Below are positions 58,145-64,000 of a stretch of 64,000 nucleotides of DNA, one piece after another; position 1 is the stretch's first letter; each line of letters begins with the position of its first letter. The stretch covers positions 1 through 64,000 of the forward strand of contig UBTA01000047.1 of assembly GCA_900468065.1 (NCBI GenBank), in the 5' to 3' direction. The notes under the pieces are model-generated. The model saw only the letters and a list, made by a program, of their open reading frames with translations. It had not been told where the DNA came from and made no database searches. The translations under genes and the position numbers were made by a program. This DNA is from Hyphomicrobiales bacterium. GTDB taxonomy: Bacteria; Pseudomonadota; Alphaproteobacteria; Rhizobiales; Rhizobiaceae.

Positions 58145-58324
58145 ATGTCCTATCAACACACGCCAAAGTCCAGTTCCTCACTAGGCGGGGTTTTCTTCTC
58201 TATTTCCCTTGTGATGGCTGGACTGGCCCTTGCAGTTTTTTCCTCCAGCATGGCCGGACCGCCTAATCGACAGATAACGGTGGTCTTGCCGGTTGGCAGC
58301 CCTCACTTGGAACAAACCAAGTAG
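58145..58324 (+). CDS. Small membrane protein, 59 residues
   Basis: One membrane segment (GVFFSISLVMAGLALAVFSS) between a serine-rich front and a C-terminal PPNRQITVVLPVGSPHLEQT. A weak GAGATTAACAA precedes the ATG. Family not recognised; a chance frame cannot be excluded. Confidence 0.45.
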   Translation: MSYQHTPKSSSSLGGVFFSISLVMAGLALAVFSSSMAGPPNRQITVVLPVGSPHLEQTK

Positions 58325-58408
58325 CGTGCACCATTCAGAGCTCGCCCTCGCGTAGTCCAGGGCTCGCGTCGACAGGTGGTTTCAACGAGACAAAATAGGA
58401 GCGCTGCC

Positions 58409-58594
58409 GTGTGGCTTGAGCTGACATCTGACACCGATGAAAAAATATATGTGAACGTTAATCAGCTGATCGTCATTTATCCCGTTGATGAGCAAAAACT
58501 CACACAGATTTTAACCTCTGGAGGGCCAATCAGGATCAAGGAGCCGATGGCATTTCTCCAGTCAAAACTTGAAGGCGCGATCGTCAAACAATAA
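58409..58594 (+). CDS. Small hypothetical protein, FlbD-like in style
   Basis: 61 residues from a GTG start with AGGAGCGCTGCC upstream. WLELTSDTDEKIYVNVNQLI and IKEPMAFLQSKL form a short beta-rich pattern that recalls the small protein FlbD (a residue-strand-loop-strand with I..I..), but the resemblance is weak. Probably a cytoplasmic small protein of unknown role. Confidence 0.55.
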   Translation: MWLELTSDTDEKIYVNVNQLIVIYPVDEQKLTQILTSGGPIRIKEPMAFLQSKLEGAIVKQ

Positions 58595-58660
58595 TCCAAC
58601 GTCATGCAATTGCCCACGTTTCGAGGCCGCCGAATGTCTTCGAGACGCACGTCCTCAGTT

Positions 58661-59074
58661 TTAATGCAAAAATCTCAGACGGATCTCATCTGCGAGGGTG
58701 GCCTGCCGGTTCACGATCGTGCGACCCTTGGAATCCTTCATTATATATCGGCCATTGCGCACGACCTCGCTGATCCCGTCGCTATGGCGAACAGATAGTC
58801 CTGCAGAACCGGTCTTGCTTTTCGAACCCTGACCCTTTGCCCCTGGAGAGTTTCCCCGGGTCTCGCTTTTGCTCGCGCCCGAATTGCCGTTCCCGCCGCC
58901 GTTCCCATTGCCACCGCCGTTTCCATTTCCATTATTGCCATCTTTTGCAAAAACAGAATGGAGGGCAAGTTCAAGGGTAAAACCCGAAACATTTACTGAG
59001 TAGGGCGTTGCCGCAAGGAATACGCTCAAGAGAATGCCAAGTTGAGACTGAAGAATTTTTCGGCCCGTCGTCAT
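58661..59074 (-). CDS. Secreted Gly/Asn-rich hypothetical protein
   Basis: 137-residue protein. Signal peptide (QSQLGILLSVFLAATPYSVN), then a low-complexity part (GNNGNGNGGGNGNGGGNG), then a small C-terminal domain (GISEVVRNGRYIMKDSKGRT, IVNRQATLADEIRLR). Ribosome site AAGGAGTCCCAC. Surface or periplasmic; function unknown. Confidence 0.7.
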   Translation of the reverse strand: MTTGRKILQSQLGILLSVFLAATPYSVNVSGFTLELALHSVFAKDGNNGNGNGGGNGNGGGNGNSGASKSETRGNSPGAKGQGSKSKTGSAGLSVRHSDGISEVVRNGRYIMKDSKGRTIVNRQATLADEIRLRFLH

Positions 59075-59398
59075 GTGGGACTCCTTGCGAGCGAATCTAT
59101 CTAGCGCCCATCGCCTGAAAGCACGCGGGCATGCGTACGATAGTACCGTATACTCTGAATATGATCGCGCAGATCGTCAACGGAATGAGATCGTATTACC
59201 GTCATCCCCGACCACTTCTCTATCTCGCCCAGGCGTAAGCGGTTTTCCGGTTGGGTGGATTGTCGCGCGACAACAAGAGCACCTGTCATTTACACGGATT
59301 TGGGGTCAAAACTTGTTGTTCGCAACCTCGCTAGGACCTTTGCCCTGATTTCGTTCCAAAGGTCTTGGCTCGTTAGAGGGCCGAAGCCGGATGGAGGG
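59075..59398. other. Gene-free stretch between divergent genes
   Basis: No gene, repeat or clear promoter motif is seen. Confidence 0.35.
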
Positions 59399-59752
59399 AT
59401 GATCCACAAGAGCTATATTGATAGTAGGCCTGTCTCGCAAACAACGCTAGCGCTGAATAAATGGAAGGGCTGGGTATCAACGAGGTCTGAAATGCCCGAC
59501 GGATGTACGATTTATGCTCACACCTTGAAGGCTGGGAGTTCCTTGTCGGACGAAGGTCGGGCCTATGAAGCGCGTAGTCATTGTCTCTCCCTTCTCGAAG
59601 ATCCGACCCGAAGGCTTCCGGAGTATACGATTGTCTATAGTGGTTTGCTTCGCCCGGCGCAGATCGGAGCCCTCCTCGATATCTTGAATGACCGAGGGTG
59701 CGCGTTTGAGAGGCTGGTGGAAGCCATGGAGCCGATCGGGAAGGTCGTTTGA
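59399..59752 (+). CDS. Hypothetical protein
   Basis: 117 residues if started at MIHKSYIDS (59399); a start at MPDGCTIYAH (59492), which has GAGGTCTGAA upstream, is as likely. LPEYTIVYSGLLRPAQIGAL and LLDILNDRGCAFERLVEAME look like a genuine folded domain, but I do not recognise a family. Confidence 0.45.
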   Translation: MIHKSYIDSRPVSQTTLALNKWKGWVSTRSEMPDGCTIYAHTLKAGSSLSDEGRAYEARSHCLSLLEDPTRRLPEYTIVYSGLLRPAQIGALLDILNDRGCAFERLVEAMEPIGKVV

Positions 59753-59953
59753 TTATGCCTTACGTTCTCGTAGTTGAGCATCATTCGGGCACAGACCGTC
59801 CACGTGGGGAAGCAAAGGAAGTTGCCTCTAGGAACGTAACGGCCGGCCATAGGCCTGTTGCATTTCGGGTAGCCAGAAACAGTGGAGCTTCTTCACCCAA
59901 CGCCGGGCCAATACTCCACCACCGCGTCGATCCGACTGGAAGGAAACTGCACG

Positions 59954-60205
59954 ATGTCGCATTATGCCTGGACAATAAGAGCTAGCGGTTTACAGGACGT
60001 ACAAAAGGTCACCACGCTGCCGGAGCTTCACGACGTACTTCAGTTGTTGAAGCTACCCGGAATAGCACCGCCGGCATGGTTGACCATGGATCCCTGGCAC
60101 GAAGAGCTCTCCGGGGATGGCCGCTACGTCTACGATGAAGGCGGCTCGGATGAATGGTCCGTTGTCTGGACAAAAGTCTATTACGGACCCGGTGACGTTA
60201 CCTGA
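59954..60205 (+). CDS. Hypothetical protein
   Basis: 83-residue cytoplasmic protein with AAGGAAACTGCACG before the ATG (MSHYAWTIRASG). Tryptophan- and acidic-rich C-terminal part (DPWHEELSGDGRYVYDEGGS). No family recognised. Confidence 0.5.
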   Translation: MSHYAWTIRASGLQDVQKVTTLPELHDVLQLLKLPGIAPPAWLTMDPWHEELSGDGRYVYDEGGSDEWSVVWTKVYYGPGDVT

Positions 60206-60236
60206 GAGTGATGCAGTTTACGAAATCTCCTCAGCT

Positions 60237-60413
60237 TTATGAGACAGGATGACCCGCCACTCGAAAAGGAACAACGGGTCTGGCCAGGTGTGGCCATACA
60301 GCCGTGTCTGTGCAATCCACGGCGATGGTTGAACCGGTGACTACCCACTCGGTTACGGCGTAGTTGATACATAGGACCTTTGCCAGCCCAAGAAGGACTT
60401 TGGTCCGCCACAT
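60237..60413 (-). CDS. Possible small protein
   Basis: 58 residues from an ATG with AAGGTGGCTTC directly upstream: MWRTKVLLGLAKVLCINY, then VAVDC-like and PVVPFRVAGHPVS. A marginal hydrophobic front could be a signal. It is the only gene candidate in the 356 bases between 60205 and 60562. Confidence 0.35.
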   Translation of the reverse strand: MWRTKVLLGLAKVLCINYAVTEWVVTGSTIAVDCTDTAVWPHLARPVVPFRVAGHPVS

Positions 60414-60561
60414 GAAGCCACCTTTTGGATGTCCCAATTTGCGATATCGCCCTACGGTTCATCTAATTGCTCGGTCGGCTGATGAACGTACCCACTTGTA
60501 ACAGGCTGTATTCCGAACGTAAGGCATCTATCGTTCTCGAACATCAACGATGGAGAGAAAA

Positions 60562-61389
60562 ATGCCCACTCCCAGTGATCGCTCACTCAGAACGCAGCTG
60601 GCACGGCGCCATTTCTTGGCCATTGCCGCAGCCGCGGGCGCCAGGGTTGCCGCAGTAACAATCACGGCAGGCGCGATTTTATCAGCTTCTAACGCCAACG
60701 GCATGGGAAGAAACTGGGGCAAGCGTGGGAGAAAAGGACAACACAGCTCAAATTGCTTTCTGCGCGGGACCACCCTCTCCACGCCGACTGGCGAAATAAA
60801 CGTTGAAGAGCTTTCCGTCGGGGACCTGATAACGACGGTGAACGGGGAAGCGATGCCCATCCGGTGGATTGGTCGTCGGACCTACAACCCCGCCCGTTAC
60901 TTTGCGGCCGAAAACGTGATGCCAATTCGAATCCGACGACATGCCTTGGACAGAAAGGTACCTCATTGCGACCTTTATCTATCGCCGGGGCATGCTTTGC
61001 TCGTTGAGGGGGTTTTGATCCGCGTGATGGACCTCGTTAATGGGGCGTCGATTGCCCCAGCTCTGCCTGAGGGCATAGAGATCATCGAATACTTCCATAT
61101 CCTACTCGATGGTCATCAGGTAATCTTTGCTCAGGGTGCCCCGACCGAAACTCTGCTTTTAGACGGGCAAGTTGACGAGCACTTCGCCAACTTCGCTGAA
61201 CTGCAGCAACTGTTTCCGGGGATTTTGAATATTCCAATGAGGCCTGCTGCGCCGATCGTTGGCTACGGAGGGAAGAAGCATCTGACAGCTTTACTACGTA
61301 TTGCGGCGAGCCTCGTCGCGGGGGATGAAGTGATATTGGATAACTACGAAAAAATTGCGGCTCGCGCGTATTCGGTTGCCCAATTCTAA
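60562..61389 (+). CDS. Hint-domain protein with Tat-type signal
   Basis: 275-residue protein. The N-terminus LARRHFLAIAAAAGARVAAV is a twin-arginine signal (RRxFL). It is followed by a Hint domain of the type found free-standing in alphaproteobacteria: it opens at CFLRGTTLSTPTGEINVEEL, has SVGDLITT, then LYLSPGHALLVEGVLIRV and FHILLDGHQVIFAQGAPTET. The initial cysteine needed for N-S acyl shift is kept. No C-terminal passenger is left after the domain, so self-cleavage, if any, would release only the N-terminal part. Start at MPTPSDRS with GGAGAGAAAA upstream. Confidence 0.8.
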   Translation: MPTPSDRSLRTQLARRHFLAIAAAAGARVAAVTITAGAILSASNANGMGRNWGKRGRKGQHSSNCFLRGTTLSTPTGEINVEELSVGDLITTVNGEAMPIRWIGRRTYNPARYFAAENVMPIRIRRHALDRKVPHCDLYLSPGHALLVEGVLIRVMDLVNGASIAPALPEGIEIIEYFHILLDGHQVIFAQGAPTETLLLDGQVDEHFANFAELQQLFPGILNIPMRPAAPIVGYGGKKHLTALLRIAASLVAGDEVILDNYEKIAARAYSVAQF

Positions 61390-61727
61390 ACTCCTTCCGA
61401 GGCGTTTGCCTCCGTAATCAAGGAACGGTTCGCGGGCACGCCCGAAAGTAAATGAATCTAATTGCCGCAGATGGTCCTGCGGCAATTGCTCTCGTTTTTG
61501 CGGATCCCGGTTTACCTATATCTCGAAAAACGTCTGGCAGTAGCACCCAAAACAACAACTACTCCGATCGGGCCTGTGAAGCCAATAATCGCCTTGATAG
61601 AATTTGGCATTTGTTTCGCAGACGAGCACATCGCGGATTTTTGAACCTCAGCGACTCTTTCTCGGAGACGGGCGGCGTAAGCCATAAGCCGGCGAATTTT
61701 TTCGATATCGGAGCAGCCAACCTTACC
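61390..61727. other. Gene-poor stretch with one doubtful small frame
   Basis: On the minus strand an ATG at 61685 opens 57 codons to 61512 (MAYAARLRERVAEVQKSA; AIIGFTGPIGVVVVLGAT) ending RRFSRYR. It has a charged helix followed by a possible membrane segment, but no ribosome site, so I do not list it as a gene. A short GAGGC/GCCTC hairpin at 61399-61412 follows the Hint gene. Confidence 0.35.
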
Positions 61728-61886
61728 TTAAATTGGGTCAGAGGCTTCGTCGTTATCCACCGCCAGCACTGGAATCGGGACGCCGATGGTGGAAATCCAG
61801 ATCATCAGATGATCAAGAGCAGTGTTATGCCCCGCCAATGCGTTGATGGCATGGGTGATCGTCGCGCCGAGTTCATACAATGGCAC
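61728..61886 (-). pseudogene. N-terminal fragment of a PAP2-type phosphatase
   Basis: From a GTG at 61886 the minus strand reads LYELGATITHAINALAGHNT, ALDHLMIWISTIGVPIPVLA, then VDNDEASDPI and a stop. PAP2 family phosphatases start with NALAGHS..LD.LMI.IS..GVP and a membrane span, but the catalytic histidine motifs are missing here. About 50 of 180-200 residues remain. A stop codon also precedes the fragment. Tentative call. Confidence 0.4.
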
Positions 61887-61934
61887 TCTCCAGTTCGCCC
61901 CTTGTAGCGTCGGAGGTGCTGCATGGATTGTCGA

Positions 61935-63215
61935 TTAATCAGCTGGCGCCCGGGCATTGGTGCGGTCCCCCACCCGCCTTCGAATGAAAAACAATCCTGC
62001 AAGCGTGACAGCGGTGAACGCCGCACCAGCCAGGAAAGTCCCCTGCGGACCGCTTAGGTCCCAAAGGGCGCCGGCGATGACGCTTGCAACAAGCAGCGCA
62101 ATTCCTGTGACAAGGTTGAACATGCCAAAAGCCGTTCCGCGCAGTTCGGCTGGTGCGCATTCTGCAATCAAGGTGGCAAGCAGTCCTTGTGTGAAGCCCA
62201 TATGAAGGCCCCATAGGACGACACCGATGCCGACCCCGACAATGTCGGATGCAAAGGCAAGAACGAGATCGGCCAGAAGAAGCAAGACCAGACCAAAAAC
62301 AAGGATTGTCACGCGGTTGACCCGATCGGACAGGACGCCGATCGGATAGGCCGACAGGAAATAAGCAAGGCTCATGATCACGAGGACGATCGGGACCAGG
62401 GCCAGTGGCAGGCCGATCGATTGGGCCCGCAAGATGAGAAATGCTTCGCTGAAGCGGGCGAGCGTAAACACCGCCGCGACGGCTACGACCCACCAATAGG
62501 TCCCGCCCAGGCGGCGGAGTTCGGCACGATTCAAGGGCATGCGAATACGGCGCTGCCCTTTCGGCCGTTCCGGCTCCTTTACGGCAACAAGGATCAACCC
62601 GAGGGAGAGGAATGCCGGTATGACGGCAATCCAGAGGACCACCTTGAACTGATCGACTGTTAGCCACATCAGGCCAATCGCAATGAGCGGCCCGAAGAAC
62701 GCGCCGACGGTATCAAGCGACTGGCGCAGACCGAAGCTCGCGCCACGCAAGTGCGGGGGAGCGATATCGGCAACGAGGGCGTCGCGCGGAGCACCCCGAA
62801 TACCCTTCCCGACACGGTCGATGAAGCGGGCGGCGATGAGCCATTCGAGCGCCGATGCCAATGGAAAGACAGGTTTGGTGAACGCCGTAAGACCATAACC
62901 GATGACAGCCAGCAATTTGCGTTTTCCTAGCCAGTCGCTGAGAGCGCCGGAGAAAACCTTCGTAATCGATGCTGTGGCTTCAGCCAGCCCCTCGATGATG
63001 CCAACACTCAAGGCGGACGTTCCAAGCACCGTTACCATATAGATCGGCAACAGGGCGTGGATCATCTCAGAGGAAATGTCCATGAACATCGACACGAAAC
63101 CGAGTGTCCAGATACCGGCAGGCAGGCCGGACCTTAGCCTAAGCCAGTTGCCGCTCTTGCTTTCACCTGCGCTTGAAAGGTCTGGTCGGTCCGTCATTTC
63201 AGCGGTTCTCTTCAT
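61935..63215 (-). CDS. Major facilitator superfamily transporter
   Basis: 426-residue inner membrane transporter with about 12 membrane segments. The loop 2-3 motif (GALSDWLGKRKLLAVIGY) and its repeat in the second half (GVLSDRVNRVTILVFGL) are typical of the family; ARFIDRVGKGIRGAPRDALV is characteristic of a subgroup often found next to chrB-type genes. The ATG at 63215 overlaps the end of the broken chrB gene by 17 bp; a second ATG at 63197 lies just after that stop. Substrate unknown; export of a toxic anion or drug is a guess from context. Confidence 0.85.
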   Translation of the reverse strand: MKRTAEMTDRPDLSSAGESKSGNWLRLRSGLPAGIWTLGFVSMFMDISSEMIHALLPIYMVTVLGTSALSVGIIEGLAEATASITKVFSGALSDWLGKRKLLAVIGYGLTAFTKPVFPLASALEWLIAARFIDRVGKGIRGAPRDALVADIAPPHLRGASFGLRQSLDTVGAFFGPLIAIGLMWLTVDQFKVVLWIAVIPAFLSLGLILVAVKEPERPKGQRRIRMPLNRAELRRLGGTYWWVVAVAAVFTLARFSEAFLILRAQSIGLPLALVPIVLVIMSLAYFLSAYPIGVLSDRVNRVTILVFGLVLLLLADLVLAFASDIVGVGIGVVLWGLHMGFTQGLLATLIAECAPAELRGTAFGMFNLVTGIALLVASVIAGALWDLSGPQGTFLAGAAFTAVTLAGLFFIRRRVGDRTNARAPAD

Positions 63216-63727
63216 GGGCGTCGAAAACGCGCTGGGCGTAACTATCGAGCGAAGCCTCGCAGGTTCTCAACCGCTCTGTTGCCTCCTCGGCCAAGGTCGC
63301 GCCGTAAAAATCGAGTTTCTTGATCTTCTCCAGCCAGCCCTGGAGCTTCTTCAAGTCGGTGTCTTCTTCTTCGAGCTCCGCATAGGTGAACTTGCTGATC
63401 CCGATTTCGTTGGCGATCTCCTTCTCGAAATCGTCACAGCGACCAAGGAACTCCCTATATTGGTCGTCACGATCGGCTTTGAACCGGGATACGACTTTAT
63501 CCTCTTGCGCACGATCGAGAGCGACCGTCTCCAGGATGACGGTCGGCAATATTGTTTTCCAACATCTTAAGCCGGCAGACATGATCGTCAGTCTTGGGCA
63601 ATAGGCAGACGCCGTTCTGCAAATAAACGGCGCCCATTCCCTTTAGCCGCCGCCAGAGCGCAATGCGCTTTGTGGCGGGATCGGGGGGCACTTTGTAAGT
63701 GAAAAGAAGCCAAGTCAACTTTGTCAT
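63199..63727 (-). pseudogene. ChrB N-terminal-domain protein, frameshifted
   Basis: Part one (63727 to about 63550) reads MTKLTWLLFTYKVPPDPATK, LWRRLKGMGAVYLQNGVCLL and KMLENNIA, the start of ChrB/chromate resistance proteins. Part two, in another frame, reads VILETVALDRAQEDKVVSRF, DDQYREFLGRCDDFEKEI and SLDSYAQRVFDAHEENR. In ChrB the two are joined by about eight residues (IA..GGEA.(L/V)LET). Here a small deletion at about 63540 removes them and shifts the frame. The C-terminal half of full ChrB is absent, but free N-domain versions exist. Confidence 0.7.
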
Positions 63728-63867
63728 GTAACAATGATAATGCAACGACCGTAACACATCAACGAAGTGATATCGTGCATCTGGACTCCGCCAACGCCCA
63801 GTGGACATGCGTGATCATTTTGACATAGAGATCAGCATTCCGAACAGTTCCGCTGCCGCCTTGACGC

Positions 63868-64000
63868 TTAGGAAGCGGCGACCGTCACGTCAGATTGACG
63901 TGCTGGAAAGTAACTTGCGGTCAGTTTTTCCGCGGTGAGGGGGCGGCTAAAGAGATATCCCTGGAGTTCGTCGCAACCCGATAATCTAACCATAGCAGCT
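63868..64000 (-). CDS. EAL-domain protein, C-terminal end (cut by window edge)
   Basis: The last 43 codons of a minus-strand gene: AMVRLSGCDELQGYLFSRPL, then TAEKLTASYF and a TAA at 63870-63868. This is the conserved C-terminus of EAL phosphodiesterase domains (L.GCD..QGYLFS.P...) and resembles that of the GGDEF-EAL protein at 20817-22997. The rest lies outside the window. The 140 bases between it and the chrB relic hold no gene. Confidence 0.85.
   Translation of the reverse strand, partial: AAMVRLSGCDELQGYLFSRPLTAEKLTASYFPARQSDVTVAAS

Noticed and set aside
61512-61685. 57-codon minus-strand frame with a possible membrane segment
   Set aside because: No ribosome site and it sits between relics; kept only as a note on the gap.

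Overview
The window looks like a chromosomal or chromid segment of an alphaproteobacterium of the Hyphomicrobiales (Rhizobiaceae/Phyllobacteriaceae type). Supporting signs are a mosaic palindromic intergenic repeat of rhizobial type (630-740), a BA14K protein, DUF1236, DUF982 and DUF2255 proteins, GGAAC-N16-CGTT promoters typical of the EcfG general stress sigma factor, and gene pairs such as kbl-tdh and rhodanese/ftrA. I see no rRNA, tRNA, CRISPR array, intact insertion sequence or replication origin. All family names come from reading motifs and sequence character; no database search was run.

Left part (1-10.9 kb, minus strand): the threonine degradation pair kbl-tdh (tdh is cut by the window edge), then a nine-gene unit read leftwards. 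The unit encodes a polyamine-type ABC importer (binding protein, two permeases, ATPase), a flavin monooxygenase, two carboxymuconolactone-decarboxylase/AhpD-like proteins, an XRE-cupin regulator and an opine-type dehydrogenase. It reads as an uptake and oxidation route for an unknown N-containing compound. A cluster of TCCGGTAWA sites lies upstream.

10.9-26 kb: a decayed type I secretion ATPase, a RibD/DHFR-like reductase, a frameshifted winged-helix/ATPase regulator followed by a Tat-type alpha/beta hydrolase, a DJ-1-like protein and an MBL hydrolase, an integrase-like remnant, a truncated HlyD protein, a CHASE4-GGDEF-EAL protein, and a GNAT-rhodanese pair divergent from an FtrA-type regulator.

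26-46 kb: a MocR regulator, a DUF983/small membrane protein/cytochrome c group, a LysR gene divergent from a DUF2255-CMD-aldo/keto reductase operon, an intact 946-residue winged-helix/ATPase regulator beside a Tat-type epoxide hydrolase and two Ohr/OsmC proteins, a DUF3095 protein, a cupin, an SDR, a CurA-type reductase and a class III cyclase-TPR protein.

46-64 kb: an envelope and stress region. It has a class A penicillin-binding protein with a BA14K-like tail, a BA14K protein, an OmpA-like protein with a long charged repeat region, many small secreted or membrane proteins, a NarL-type two-component pair, a Hint-domain Tat substrate, an MFS transporter behind a broken chrB, and the end of a second EAL protein.

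The most interesting pattern is regulatory. Both large winged-helix/ATPase regulators sit beside a Tat-signal alpha/beta-hydrolase gene, and in each case the hydrolase promoter region carries a different tandem direct repeat with a 10-bp period (16046-16064; 38324-38480). At the second locus two opposed 23-bp copies lie almost symmetrically 77 and 80 bp before the divergent epoxide hydrolase and ohr genes.
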